From Lichenicola cladoniae (lineage in GTDB: Bacteria > Pseudomonadota > Alphaproteobacteria > Acetobacterales > Acetobacteraceae), in the NCBI RefSeq assembly GCF_013201075.1, contig NZ_CP053708.1, forward strand, positions 2,485,501 to 2,549,500: a DNA stretch of 64,000 bases, given 5' to 3'. Both the position numbers and the translations under genes were made by a program. This document shows positions 42,295-52,315 of this stretch, in pieces (the first letter of the stretch is position 1; each line of letters opens with the position of its first letter). The notes beneath the pieces are model-generated. The model made no database searches. It was not told where the DNA came from and worked only from the letters and a program-made list of their open reading frames with translations.

Positions 42295-43875
42295 ATGAAA
42301 GCATTTGAGCTGCTGCTTGTCCTTCTTTCGGTGTGCGTGGCCCTTGCGGCGGCGGCCCAGCGGCTGAAGCTGCCGGTGGCGGTCATGCTGGTGCTCGGCG
42401 GCATGGGACTCGCATTCATCCCGGGGCTACCCCCGCTGACACTCGACCCGGCTTTGGTGATGGCGCTGTTCCTGCCGCCGCTGCTCCAGCTCAGCGCGTA
42501 TCGTACCGACTGGCCCGCCTTCCACACCCATCTCCGGCCGATCCTGCTGCTGGCGATCGGCGCGGTGTTCTTCACGGCGGCACTGGTCGCGGTGGCGACC
42601 AAGCTGCTGGTGCCCAACCTGCCATGGTGGGCGGCAATCACCCTCGGCGCGATCGTCGCCCCGCCGGACGCGGTGGCGGCGTCGTCGATCCTCCGGCAGT
42701 TCAGGCTGCCGAAGCGGATCGTCACGGTGCTGGAAGGCGAAAGCCTGATCAACGATGCCTCGTCGCTGGTGCTCTACAAGTTCGCCGTTGCCGCGGTCGG
42801 CCTCAACACCGTGAGCTACGGCAGCGGCCTGTTGCAGTTCTTTGCCGTGGCGCTGGGAGGTGCCGCGATCGGCTGGGCCGTCGGTCGCGCCGCAATGTGG
42901 ATATTCTCCCATCTCGACGACACGCTGCTCGACATCACGGTCAACCTGCTGACCGGGTTTGCGGCTTATCTCGGCGCGGAGGCGCTCGGCGGATCCGGCG
43001 TGCTGGCGGCGGTCGCATGCGGCTTCGTGCTCGGCCGGCAGCAGCATGCGGAATTCAGCGCGCAGACGCGCCTCGAGCTCAGTGCCGTCTGGGGCTTTCT
43101 CGAGTTCGTGCTGACCAGCCTGGTCTTCGTGCTGATCGGGCTGCAGATGCGCGGTATCACGGCACGCCTGGCAAATTACGACATGATCCAGCTGCTGCTG
43201 CTGACCCTGGCCTTGTCGACCATCCTGATCCTGGGGCGGTTCGTCTGGGTGTTCCCCGCGACCTGGGTGCCGCGCGCCTTGTTTCCGGGTTTGCGGGAAC
43301 GCGATCCGCTGCCGCCCTGGAGCCATGCCACGGTGATTTCCTGGACCGGCATGCGCGGCGTGGTCAGCCTGGCGGCGGCATTGGCGTTACCCGAGGGATT
43401 TCCGGGACGCGATCTCATCCTGTTCCTCGCTTTCTGCTCGATCTTCGTGACTCTCGTGATCCAGGGCACGTCGCTCGGATGGGTGATCCGGCGCCTCGGG
43501 CTGACGGAGCCGGAGACGCTGCCCGAGCCCGACACCGCGCAGGCGCGTGCCGAGATGGCGACGGCGGCACTGGAAGCCGTCAGGCAGCATCTGGACGATG
43601 CGAATATCGACAGGGACGAGCAGGCCGAAGCAGCGGCGGAACTCGTCGAGGAATACGAAGTGCGGGCGGAACGCGCGAGCGTCGAGGGACAGGACGTCGA
43701 AACCAAGGCGGAACAGCTCGAAGCGCAACAGCGGTTGCGGATGGTCGCCATCGAGGCGGCCCGCGAGGTGCTCGCCGGGCAGGCCGATGAACTCGATGTC
43801 GAAGCCCATCGCGCGCTCGGAGAGGAGCTCGACCTGGAGGAACAGCAGGTCCGGCGCGCGCTGGGCAAGGATTAG
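42295..43875 (+). CDS. Na+/H+ antiporter, CPA1 family (YjcE/NhaP-like)
   Basis: 526 residues. About 12 TM segments with the CPA1 motifs LGAIVAPPDAVAA and LEGESLINDASSLV (the ion-binding Asp), and GMRGVVSLAAALALP. A cytoplasmic tail of about 120 residues is strongly charged and helical. It exports Na+ in exchange for protons for pH and salt balance. A single gene, converging with the chemoreceptor 22 nt away. Confidence 0.9.
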   Translation: MKAFELLLVLLSVCVALAAAAQRLKLPVAVMLVLGGMGLAFIPGLPPLTLDPALVMALFLPPLLQLSAYRTDWPAFHTHLRPILLLAIGAVFFTAALVAVATKLLVPNLPWWAAITLGAIVAPPDAVAASSILRQFRLPKRIVTVLEGESLINDASSLVLYKFAVAAVGLNTVSYGSGLLQFFAVALGGAAIGWAVGRAAMWIFSHLDDTLLDITVNLLTGFAAYLGAEALGGSGVLAAVACGFVLGRQQHAEFSAQTRLELSAVWGFLEFVLTSLVFVLIGLQMRGITARLANYDMIQLLLLTLALSTILILGRFVWVFPATWVPRALFPGLRERDPLPPWSHATVISWTGMRGVVSLAAALALPEGFPGRDLILFLAFCSIFVTLVIQGTSLGWVIRRLGLTEPETLPEPDTAQARAEMATAALEAVRQHLDDANIDRDEQAEAAAELVEEYEVRAERASVEGQDVETKAEQLEAQQRLRMVAIEAAREVLAGQADELDVEAHRALGEELDLEEQQVRRALGKD

Positions 43876-43897
43876 GTCGCCATCGCCAGCGCTCGCC

Positions 43898-45622
43898 TCA
43901 GGCCGTCCGTACCTTGGAAATGAAGGTGTCTACCTCCTGCGACAGGGTCTCGGCCTGCCGGGACAGGTCACCAGCAGCACCCAGCACCTGCATCGCCGCG
44001 GCCCCCGTGTCGTTCGCCGCCTGGCTGACGCCCGCGATGTTGCTCGTGACTGTCCGGGTGCTGGCAGCAGTCTGCTGGACGTTCCGCGCGATTTCGGCCG
44101 TCGCCCTGCCCTGGTGCTCGACCGCGGTGGCGATCGAGGTCGTGATCGACCCGACCTCCTCGATCAGTCCGGAGATCTCACGGATCGCCTGCACCGCGCT
44201 ATGGGTCGCTTGCTGCACCTGCTTGATCTGGAAGCCGATCTCCTCGGTGGCCCTCGCCGTCTGCTCGGCCAGGCTCTTGACCTCCGATGCCACCACCGCG
44301 AAGCCCCGGCCCGCGTCGCCGGCGCGTGCAGCCTCGATCGTGGCGTTCAGCGCCAGCAGGTTCGTCTGGCTGGCTATGCTGTTGATCAGCGCGACCACCT
44401 GCCCGATGCGATCGGCGCTCTCGGCCAGCGCCTGAACGGTGCCATCGGTCTGGCGCACGTCGGTCACGACCCGGCTGGTCAAGGCGGCGGAGGCCGTGAC
44501 CTGCCGGTTGATCTCGATAATGGACGAAGACAATTGTTCCGACGCGGCCGCGACGGTCTGCACGCCGATGCTGGACTCTTCCGCCGCGTGCGTCACCGCG
44601 GTCGCCCGGCTGTCCGTCTGCGCGGCGCTTCCCGTCATGGTGCGGGCAGTGGCCTCCATCCTGGTGGACGAGGTTGCCAGGATCGATACGGTGCCACCGA
44701 TCTGCCGCTCGAACTCGCCGACCAGGTCTTCGAGCCGGGCGGCACGCTGCTGACGACTTTCGCGCTCTGCCGCCTGCTCGGCCGTCAACCGGTTGCTGGT
44801 GATCATGCTGTCCCTGAACACCTGCACCGCGCTCGCCATCCGGCCGATCTCGTCCAGGCGTCCGATGCACGGAATGTCGACGGTCACTTCCCGATCGGCC
44901 AGGCGCCGCATCGACGCGGTCATGGCGGCGATCGGATGCGAAATATGCCGGGTCAGGCCGATCGCGGTGGCCGTGCCGAGGCCGAGCACCAGCACGATCC
45001 CGGTGGCGACCATCCACCACGTCGCCCGATAGGTGTCGCGGCTCGCATCCGCGGCAGCCGAACCGGTCTTCCGGTTGAAGCTCATGTCCCAGCGCATGAA
45101 GTTCGACAGGGTCTCGAAGTCGGTCCGCGCCTTGTGGTTGTAGGAATCGAGCGCGCCGAGTTCCTGATCGTCCTGCTTGAAGGCGATGGTCTGCATCGCA
45201 TCGGCACGATAGACGGGCCAGGTCCGGTCGAAGATGGTGGTGTAGTTGTTCCGCTCCTCGCCGGCATGGGTGAACGGCTCGTAGGCCCGCCGCGCCCCCT
45301 CGACGGTCGCGATCGCCTTGGCGATCCCTCCCCGGAGCTCCAGGCGCTCGCTGGCATCATCGCTGGTGGTAAGCATGAAGTGCGACTCGAGCTGGCGTAC
45401 GTCCTGCAGATCCATCGCAAGATTTCCGGCGGCCATGGTGCTCGGCAGGTAGTGGTCGCGCATCTCGGCATTCGTGGCATTCATCGTGCCCATACGCTGA
45501 AGCGCGAAGCCACCGAGGCAGGCGAACAGGATGGTCAGGAACGCAAAGCCTGCTCCAAGCTTCGCTCCGAGGCTGAGCGCCCGGCCCTCCCGGGGCGTGG
45601 CATTCGTCATCGACAGGGACAT
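43898..45622 (-). CDS. Methyl-accepting chemotaxis protein
   Basis: 574 residues: N-terminal TM ([20 protein letters not shown]), a helical periplasmic sensor domain of about 170 residues (four-helix bundle type), a second TM ([22 protein letters not shown]), HAMP ([21 protein letters not shown]), and the coiled-coil signalling domain with the hairpin-tip sequence [22 protein letters not shown]. Signals to CheW/CheA to bias flagellar rotation. No CheB/R pentapeptide tether is seen at the C-terminus. Confidence 0.95.
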   Translation of the reverse strand: MSLSMTNATPREGRALSLGAKLGAGFAFLTILFACLGGFALQRMGTMNATNAEMRDHYLPSTMAAGNLAMDLQDVRQLESHFMLTTSDDASERLELRGGIAKAIATVEGARRAYEPFTHAGEERNNYTTIFDRTWPVYRADAMQTIAFKQDDQELGALDSYNHKARTDFETLSNFMRWDMSFNRKTGSAAADASRDTYRATWWMVATGIVLVLGLGTATAIGLTRHISHPIAAMTASMRRLADREVTVDIPCIGRLDEIGRMASAVQVFRDSMITSNRLTAEQAAERESRQQRAARLEDLVGEFERQIGGTVSILATSSTRMEATARTMTGSAAQTDSRATAVTHAAEESSIGVQTVAAASEQLSSSIIEINRQVTASAALTSRVVTDVRQTDGTVQALAESADRIGQVVALINSIASQTNLLALNATIEAARAGDAGRGFAVVASEVKSLAEQTARATEEIGFQIKQVQQATHSAVQAIREISGLIEEVGSITTSIATAVEHQGRATAEIARNVQQTAASTRTVTSNIAGVSQAANDTGAAAMQVLGAAGDLSRQAETLSQEVDTFISKVRTA

Positions 45623-45907
45623 GGTGAACCTTCGAGGCTGTAAAGATCGAAGCCTCGCAGCAAAAGATTAACAATCGGCTGCGCTGTCGCGATCGCCGCC
45701 GGCATTCCGGCGAATGCTCGATTTCAAGCCAAGCATGATTTCAGTTCTCTGCCAATGCGCCGGATAGGTCGAACCGGAGCGGCCGGCACTCGCAATTACG
45801 TCCAGCCGACGGTGAGCACATGATGGATTCCTGGCCCTGGGCCGGAAGGTCGCCGGCCCAAGAAACAAGCGCGACCGTCACGATACGAGCGACAGCAACG
45901 ACCCTCG
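45623..45907. other. Intergenic region, nothing recognised
   Basis: About 285 nt between the starts and ends of two minus-strand genes: the promoter region of the chemoreceptor gene and the downstream end of the antiporter gene. Lower GC than the genes near 45650-45760. No hairpin terminator seen. Confidence 0.35.
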
Positions 45908-48493
45908 CTAACGACCCTGCGCGAACGAGGCGTCTTCCAGTTCATCGGCAGGTTCAGCTGCGTGAAGATCCACGCCGCTCGGCGCGGCCAGCAAGAGCAC
46001 CTGTTCCGGCTCGCCCATCCGCGCCCGTCTGAGACGTTCCAGGTTCTTCACGACGATCGGGTGCTCGTCGACCAGCCGCCGGAAGTCGCGTGCACCGATC
46101 GCCAGCAGATGGCCGAACCCGAGCGAGCGGATAGACTCTCTCATCCTGCCGCCGGCGAGCAGATCTTCCGCACCCAGCACCGCCCCGGGACCGTAATGGA
46201 TGTCGTGTTCGGCGACATGGCTTTCGAACTGCCCCGCACTGACGAAATAGACCGTGCCGACCCTGTGCCCGCGCTTGAGCACGCGCTCTGCAGGTGCGGT
46301 GAAATGAATCGCCAGCGTCATCGCCAGATCGTGCAGCACCGCTTCCGGCACCCCGTTCAGCGCGGGTACCGACTTCACCCGGTTTTCGATCCCGCTCTTC
46401 AGGTTGAATCTCAGCCGGCGCTCCAGCCTGTGGCGCCGGCGCTCGATGTCGCGATGCAGCTCGGTATGCAGTTCGTCGCTGATCAGGCTTTCGCCCAGCA
46501 GCTCGTCATATTCCTCGCTTTCGAGCCTGAGCGCGATCTGGCGCAGCATCCGGCTCTCGAGCGCCTCGGTGTAGCCCTGATAGTGCAGCCGCATGGTGCC
46601 GATCGCTTCCTCGAGCAGCTTCTGCTGCCGGTCGAGCACCTCGGACACGATATCGGCCAGCCGTGTGCCCAGGGTCGGCTCGACCCGGCGTCGCATGAAC
46701 CGCGTCAGCGACAGCGACACCAGATGCGCGATCATCAGCATCTCGAAGCGTTCCATCATGCAATACATGAGCGGCGCATCGAGCCGCAGCCAGCGGTGCA
46801 CGAACTGGGCCGCCCTGAACCGCAGCGATGGGCTCAGCCGGCGGCGTACCGCACGAACGTAGCCGAACCGGCCCTCGAGCCGGGCGCCGTCGATCATCGC
46901 CTCGGCGGTGCGCAACAGCGTCTCCATCACCCGGCGCGAAATGCCGCGGATGCGGAACAGGTCGAGCAGGATCGAGCGTTCCTGGTTGGCGATGGTCAGC
47001 AGGGCGAGCGTCACGCGCTGGCGGTCGCCGAGGGCGGTATCGAAGGTGTTGGCGGCACGCTCTTCCTCGATGCGCCGGTCCAGCCCCTCGATGACGTGCC
47101 GCGTGGCCTGCGGCGGGAAGCCGAACTCGCCGGCGATCCGCCTGGTGCGGTTTCGCACCTCGCCCAGGCCGATCCCGAGCACCTGGTGACGCTGTGCCAT
47201 GTCGATCGGGGAGAGCTGGTCGAGCTTCAGCGCCACGACCAGGTAGCGGAGCGTGGTCCCGTTCAGGAACAGGGTGAACAGCACGAAGCCGGTGGCGATC
47301 ATGCCGATGAAATGCGCGACCTCGGTGCTGACATGGGTGTTCTCGGTCACCGCCAGGGCGAGTGCCAGGGTGATCGCGCCACGCAGTCCGCCCCAGACCA
47401 TGGTCACCTTGAAGGGCGTCGGCACCGGCGGCGACAGCCTCGTCGCGGCCAGGATCGGCAGCAGTCCGAAGATGACAGCGGCCCGTGCCAAGGTGCCGGC
47501 CGCGACGGTGATGGCGATCAGCACCACGTCCCAGCCGTTCATCCCGATCAACAGCCGCGGCACCAGCATCGAGGCCAGGATGAACACCAGCGAGCCGGCC
47601 CAGAACACCAGCTGCTCCCAGAGCTCCTCCAGGAAGCGCCAGGTGTGCGGCCTCAGCGTCGACGGCCCATAGACGGAGAAGGTCAGCCCGGCCGCCGCGG
47701 TCGCCACCACGCCAGACAGGCCGATCCGATCGCAGACGATGTAGGCGACGTACGGCAGCGCGATGGTGAGGGTGATTTCGCCGGCCGGCGTTCCACCAAG
47801 CCAGGCGATCATGGTCAGGGTCAGTCGCCCGAGCACCATGCCGACGATCAGCGCACCACCGAACGAGATGATGAAATCCAGGACGGCGGACCCGACCGAG
47901 ATTTCCTGATGGCTGATCACCGCCGGCAGCAGGATGCCGAAGATCGAGATGGCTGCGGCATCGTTCAGCAGCGCCTCGCCTTCCACGAGGCGCGTGAGGC
48001 GGGTGGCGGCGCCGATCTCGCGAAAGATCCCGGCGACCGCACTCGGGTCGGTATTGGCGACGATGGCACCGAGCGTCAGGCACACCACCAGCGGCATCCC
48101 GGCGAACGGATAGAGCGCGAAGCCGATCGCCGCGGTGGTCACCACGACCGCGACGACCGCCAGCAGCAGGACCGTCGCCGCCTCGTGCGCCAGTCGCCGG
48201 ACGTCGATTGCCAGCGCGCCCTGGAACACCAGGATCGGCAGGAAGATCAGCAGGAACGCCTCGCTGTCGACCGGGAAGTCGAGCAGCGTGCGGGCGGCGC
48301 CGTTGAACACGTCGGTGAACGGACTTCGCAGAAGGACGTCGGCGGTGCCGCCCAGCAGGATACCGACCACGGCCAGCAGCACGGTCTCCGGAAGCTGCAG
48401 CCGGCGCGCCACCGGCTGCACCGCGGTGACCAGGACAAGCAGCAGGGCGATTGCCAGGAGGACCGCCGGCAAACCTGTCATCATCATGTTCAA
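45908..48493 (-). CDS. Na+/H+ antiporter with cyclic-nucleotide-binding-like tail
   Basis: 861 residues. N-terminal about 430 residues: CPA1 antiporter with LGAIVANTDPSAVAGIF and VEGEALLNDAAAISIFG, plus GGLRGAITLALALA. Then a long helical cytoplasmic region, and a C-terminal cNMP-binding fold (about 750-840; HFTAPAERVLKRGHRVGTVYFVSAGQFE, YGPGAVLGAEDLL). Similar layouts occur in sperm NHE and plant SOS1. The cNMP fold lacks an obvious canonical RxA nucleotide site (RESIRSLGFGHLL), so ligand binding is uncertain. Confidence 0.88.
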   Translation of the reverse strand: MNMMMTGLPAVLLAIALLLVLVTAVQPVARRLQLPETVLLAVVGILLGGTADVLLRSPFTDVFNGAARTLLDFPVDSEAFLLIFLPILVFQGALAIDVRRLAHEAATVLLLAVVAVVVTTAAIGFALYPFAGMPLVVCLTLGAIVANTDPSAVAGIFREIGAATRLTRLVEGEALLNDAAAISIFGILLPAVISHQEISVGSAVLDFIISFGGALIVGMVLGRLTLTMIAWLGGTPAGEITLTIALPYVAYIVCDRIGLSGVVATAAAGLTFSVYGPSTLRPHTWRFLEELWEQLVFWAGSLVFILASMLVPRLLIGMNGWDVVLIAITVAAGTLARAAVIFGLLPILAATRLSPPVPTPFKVTMVWGGLRGAITLALALAVTENTHVSTEVAHFIGMIATGFVLFTLFLNGTTLRYLVVALKLDQLSPIDMAQRHQVLGIGLGEVRNRTRRIAGEFGFPPQATRHVIEGLDRRIEEERAANTFDTALGDRQRVTLALLTIANQERSILLDLFRIRGISRRVMETLLRTAEAMIDGARLEGRFGYVRAVRRRLSPSLRFRAAQFVHRWLRLDAPLMYCMMERFEMLMIAHLVSLSLTRFMRRRVEPTLGTRLADIVSEVLDRQQKLLEEAIGTMRLHYQGYTEALESRMLRQIALRLESEEYDELLGESLISDELHTELHRDIERRRHRLERRLRFNLKSGIENRVKSVPALNGVPEAVLHDLAMTLAIHFTAPAERVLKRGHRVGTVYFVSAGQFESHVAEHDIHYGPGAVLGAEDLLAGGRMRESIRSLGFGHLLAIGARDFRRLVDEHPIVVKNLERLRRARMGEPEQVLLLAAPSGVDLHAAEPADELEDASFAQGR

Positions 48494-48796
48494 GCCCCCG
48501 CCTCAGACGGTTGCATGGTGCCACATCCATGCGATCAATGCATGGCGACCTCGTCCTGACTGCAACCAAAGCACGCGTGGTTGTACCCGGGTTAGTCGCT
48601 CCCGATCGGTTTCCGGCTTGCTCGCTACGCGACAGCACCCCGACGTAGACGGTCACCAAAAATCGCTGCAGCCCCGATGCCCGGCTAACCGCGCCTCTGC
48701 CTGCCCAAGGAATGGAGGGTGCACGCACCTCATCGTAGCGTCGCAGTCCCGCACGTCTCCGTCAGGTTGCGGAACAGACAGGATCAAGGCGTGGTC
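48494..48796. other. Divergent promoter region, no gene recognised
   Basis: About 300 nt between the divergent antiporter and hydrolase genes. Must hold promoters for both. No clear repeats or RNA elements seen. Confidence 0.35.
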
Positions 48797-49708
48797 ATGC
48801 GGTCGACATCGGGGAATTCCATCACGCCGATTGCCGCCTCACGGCTCTCCTCGCTGCTGTTCGCAGCGACCGCGACCACCGCACTGGCTGCCTGCGCCAC
48901 GACCACGCCGCCTGCCGACCTGACCGGCAAGGCCGACACCGACATGGTTCGCGTGCTCGCCGCCTACCAGAAACTCGGCGCCATGCGGGTGGCGACGCTC
49001 ACCGTTGAGCAGGCTCGCATGCAGCCGACTCCCGGCCAGGCCGCAATGGCGGTCCAGCAGCAGACCCAGGGCAACTTGGACAAGCTGCCGGTGGCCAAGG
49101 TCTTAAGATGGCTGCTGACCAATGCCGGCAAGATCGGCGCCGACCCGAAGCGGATCGCGCTGGCCGGCGAGAGTGCCGGTGGCAACCTCGCCATCGACAC
49201 CGCGATCTGGGCCCGTGACAGCCATCTGCCGGCACCGGTCGCGCAGCTGCTGGTCTATCCGGTGGTCGGCACCGACCTGAACACCCCGTCCTACATGGAA
49301 ACCGCCGACGCGATCCCACTGAACAGGGCGGCGATCGAATGGTATGTCGCGCATACCACCAACGGCCCGACCGATCTCGCCGACAAGCGCCTGAATATCA
49401 TCGGCGAGGCCGACCTGCATGGCCTGGCGCCGACCACCATCGTCTCGGCGGAGATCGATCCGCTGCGCTCCGAGGGCGAGATGCTGGCAAGGAAAATGAA
49501 GGCAGCCCGCGTCGACGTGCAACAACGGACCTTCCCCGGCGTGACGCACGAGTTCTTCGGCATGGGATCGGTGGTCGGACAGGCCAATCTTGCGGAAACT
49601 TTCGCCAACAGCCGGCTGGCGGCGGCCTTCGTGCTGCCGGTTTCGCCCGGCACGAATGTCGCGACACCGGTTCATCATCGTCGCCACCATCATCACAAGG
49701 CGGACTGA
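48797..49708 (+). pseudogene. Alpha/beta-hydrolase lipoprotein with internal deletion of the oxyanion region
   Basis: 303 codons, open frame. Signal/lipobox (SSLLFAATATTALAAC), then a helical part (VRVLAAYQKLGAMRV) as in alpha/beta-hydrolase fold-3 lipoproteins, and later WLLTNAGKIGADPKRIALAGESAGGNLA with the nucleophile Ser, the acidic residue in AEIDPLR and His in VTHEFFG. The HGGGW oxyanion segment and central strands that should lie before WLLTNAG are missing: LPVAK runs straight into VLRWLLTN. About 80 residues appear deleted in frame, so the enzyme is probably inactive. Confidence 0.7.
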
Positions 49709-49780
49709 CCCGGCAAGCTCCATCACGGATGGATCAGGAATGCCTTGAGTGGAGACGCTCAGGGTCGTCATGATGGGTTC

Positions 49781-50719
49781 ATGATGACAGTCCTGCCGAT
49801 CGTCGATATCTCCGGCCTGTTCTCCGAAGCGCTGGAGGATCGGCGACGGGTCGGCGAGGATCTCGGTGCCGCCTGTCGCGGCACCGGTTTTTTCTACCTG
49901 ACCGGCCATGGCATTCCACCGCCACTGGTCGCCAACGTGTTCGAAGCCGCCGCAACGTTCTTCGCTCTGGACGAGACCCGGAAGCACGCCCTGGCGATGC
50001 GCCGGATGCGCAACAATCGTGGCTACTTCGAGGTCGCCGAGGAACAGCTCGATCCAAACGCCCCGCCCGACCGTAAGGAGGGCTTCAATATCGGTCTCGA
50101 ATTGCTGCCGGCGGACCCGGAGTTCGACAAGCCGTTCCGGGGTGAGAATGCCTGGCCGGACCTGCCGGGCTGGCGCACCCTCATGCTGGATTATTTCGAT
50201 CGATGCTGGGCTCTCGGGCGCGTGCTGCATCGCGGCTTCAGCCTCGATCTCGGCCTCGACGAGATGTTCTTCGAGGACAAGCTCGATGCGCCGATCGCGA
50301 CCCTGAGGCTGCTGCGCTATCCGCCGGCCGCCGCCGCGGGCAGCCCGGACGGCGCACCCGGCGCCGGCGAACATACCGACTACGGCAACGTGACGATCCT
50401 CGCGGTGGATGGCGTTGCCGGCCTGCAGTTGCAGACCCGGAGCGGCGACTGGATCGACGCGCCGAGTATCCCGGATGCGTTCATCTGCAACATCGGCGAC
50501 TGCCTGATGCGCTGGACCAACGATGTCTATGTTTCGACGCCGCATCGCGTCGCGGTGCCGAAGCAGGAGCGCAAGTCGATCGCGTTCTTCCTCGATCCGA
50601 ATCCGGATGCGGTGGTGGTGCCGGTGCTTGGCGGCGAGGAGGCGCTGCGTCGCTATCCGCCAACCACCGGCGCCGCGTATCTGCGTTCCCGGCTGGACCC
50701 GACCTACAAGACGGCCTGA
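49781..50719 (+). CDS. 2-oxoglutarate/Fe(II)-dependent oxygenase (isopenicillin-N-synthase family)
   Basis: 312 residues from ATG 49781 (an upstream TTG at 49745 would add 12). The N-terminal half has PIVDISGLFSE and GFFYLTGHGIP; the jelly-roll core has the facial triad HTDYG (H, D) and TPHRV (H), with RKSIAFFLDP providing the R-x-S for 2-oxoglutarate. Members oxidise small molecules such as antibiotic precursors, gibberellin or ethylene precursors. Substrate unknown. Its 3' end overlaps convergent thiE by 16 nt. Confidence 0.88.
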   Translation: MMTVLPIVDISGLFSEALEDRRRVGEDLGAACRGTGFFYLTGHGIPPPLVANVFEAAATFFALDETRKHALAMRRMRNNRGYFEVAEEQLDPNAPPDRKEGFNIGLELLPADPEFDKPFRGENAWPDLPGWRTLMLDYFDRCWALGRVLHRGFSLDLGLDEMFFEDKLDAPIATLRLLRYPPAAAAGSPDGAPGAGEHTDYGNVTILAVDGVAGLQLQTRSGDWIDAPSIPDAFICNIGDCLMRWTNDVYVSTPHRVAVPKQERKSIAFFLDPNPDAVVVPVLGGEEALRRYPPTTGAAYLRSRLDPTYKTA

Positions 50720-51333
50720 GCGACGGCCTTGTCGGTCGCCACGATCCAGTCGCGCGCCCTGCCCTCCGGATCGGCATTCGCCAGCACGTCGGACACCACC
50801 GCGACAGCATCCGCGCCCGCCTCGATGCAGGACGGCGCACGCTCCAGGGTGATCCCGCCGATTGCCACCAGCGGTGTGTCGCCGAGCCGTCGCTTCCAGC
50901 CGGCGATGCGCTCGAGCCCTTGCGGTGCCCAGGGCATTTTCTTCAGTGTCGTCGGCCAGACCGGGCCAAGCGCCACGTAATCGGGATCGACCGAGAGCGC
51001 ACGGTCGAGTTCCTCGTCCGAGTGGGTGCTGACGCCGAGCCTAATCCCGGCGCGAGCGATCGCACCGAGGTCGGCCTCGTCGAGATCCTCCTGGCCGAGA
51101 TGGATGAAGTCGACCTGTTCCTCGATCGCCGCCTGCCAGTGGTCGTTCAGCACCAGGCACGCACCCTGCGCCGCGCATGCCTCGCGTGCGATCCGAAGCT
51201 CGCCGCGCACGAACGGTCCGTCCGGCTGCTTGATCCGGAGCTGGATCAGCCTGGCTCCCGCGTCGACCAGCCGCCTGACCCAAACGGCGCTGTCGACGAC
51301 CGGATAGAAGCGGCTCGGCAACCCGGTCTTCAT
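50704..51333 (-). CDS. thiE: Thiamine-phosphate synthase
   Basis: 209 residues. ThiE joins HMP-PP and the thiazole phosphate to thiamine phosphate. TIM-barrel motifs: LIQLRIKQP, CLVLNDHWQAA, DFIHLGQEDL, DYVALGPVWPTTLKK and LVAIGGITLERA. The ORF begins upstream inside thiG; ATG 51333 (MKTGLPSRFYPV) avoids this and matches family length. Last gene of the thiO-thiS-thiG-thiE run. Confidence 0.93.
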   Translation of the reverse strand: MKTGLPSRFYPVVDSAVWVRRLVDAGARLIQLRIKQPDGPFVRGELRIAREACAAQGACLVLNDHWQAAIEEQVDFIHLGQEDLDEADLGAIARAGIRLGVSTHSDEELDRALSVDPDYVALGPVWPTTLKKMPWAPQGLERIAGWKRRLGDTPLVAIGGITLERAPSCIEAGADAVAVVSDVLANADPEGRARDWIVATDKAVAQAVL

Positions 51334-51343
51334 GCCAAAGGCC

Positions 51344-52114
51344 TCATGCGAGCATCGCCTGGCCGAGCACCGGGGTCGACGGGCTCGCCATGTCGCGCGG
51401 CTCCATCGGATCGGCCAGCCTTGCCGCATACCCGGCTTCCACCGCGAGGCGGAACGCGTGCGCCATCGCCGCCGGGTCGCCGGCCTGGGCGACGGCGGTG
51501 TTGATCAGCACCGCGTCGTAGCCGAGTTCCATCGCGGCGGCGGCATGCGACGGCAGCCCGATGCCGGCATCCACCACCAGCGGCACATCCGGGAAATGCG
51601 CCCGCATCGCCCGGAGCCCGAACGGGTTGTTCAGCCCCTTGCCCGAGCCGATCGGCGCACCCCACGGCATCAGCACTTCGCAACCGGCCCGAAGCAGGCG
51701 CTCGGCCACCACGAGATCCTCGGTGGTGTAGGGAAACACCTTGAACCCGTCATCGGTCAGGATGCGCGCCGCCTCGACCAGGCCGAACACGTCCGGCGCC
51801 AGCGTATCGCCCTCGCCGATCACCTCGAGTTTCACCCAGTCCGTGGCGAACACCTCGCGGGCCATCTGAGCGGTCGTCACCGCTTCGCGCACCGAGTGGC
51901 AGCCCGCGGTGTTCGGCAGCACCCTCACGCCCAGGCCCTGGATCAGCGTCCAGAACGCCTGGCCCGCCCGCATCCCGGCGGACTCGCGCCGGAGCGAAAC
52001 CGTCACGAGCTCGGTGCCCGAGGCCCGTACCGCATCGGCGAGGACGTCCGGCGACGGATACAGGGCAGTACCCAGCAGCAGCCTGGAGTGCAGCGCAGTT
52101 CCATAGACCAGCAT
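51344..52114 (-). CDS. thiG: Thiazole synthase
   Basis: 256 residues. ThiG condenses 1-deoxyxylulose 5-phosphate, dehydroglycine and ThiS-thiocarboxylate. Motifs: [12 protein letters not shown], the Schiff-base lysine in [25 protein letters not shown] and [19 protein letters not shown]. Three nt after thiS on the same strand. Confidence 0.95.
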   Translation of the reverse strand: MLVYGTALHSRLLLGTALYPSPDVLADAVRASGTELVTVSLRRESAGMRAGQAFWTLIQGLGVRVLPNTAGCHSVREAVTTAQMAREVFATDWVKLEVIGEGDTLAPDVFGLVEAARILTDDGFKVFPYTTEDLVVAERLLRAGCEVLMPWGAPIGSGKGLNNPFGLRAMRAHFPDVPLVVDAGIGLPSHAAAAMELGYDAVLINTAVAQAGDPAAMAHAFRLAVEAGYAARLADPMEPRDMASPSTPVLGQAMLA

Positions 52115-52117
52115 CGG

Positions 52118-52315
52118 CTAGCCTCCCTTCATCGGCGCCAGTATCTCGATGGCGCTGTTCTCGTCGAGGCGGCAGATGCCGCGCGCGGACGCAGGCACGA
52201 AATCGCCATCGACGGCTGTCGCTACAAGTGCCGCGCTGTAGCCGAGTTCGACCAGGGCGGCGTCCAGGGTCGTGGACGCGACCTCGCGTCGCTCGCCGTT
52301 GACCAGTATTTTCAT
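52118..52315 (-). CDS. thiS: Sulfur carrier protein ThiS
   Basis: 65-residue ubiquitin-fold protein ending in the essential GG (LAPMKGG), which is adenylated and thiocarboxylated to give sulfur to the thiazole ring. Starts KILVNGERREV. Overlaps thiO by 4 nt. Confidence 0.93.
   Translation of the reverse strand: MKILVNGERREVASTTLDAALVELGYSAALVATAVDGDFVPASARGICRLDENSAIEILAPMKGG

Noticed and set aside
45962-48559. 865-codon plus-strand ORF
   Set aside because: Exact antisense of the CPA1/cNMP antiporter; H/Q/R/D-rich.
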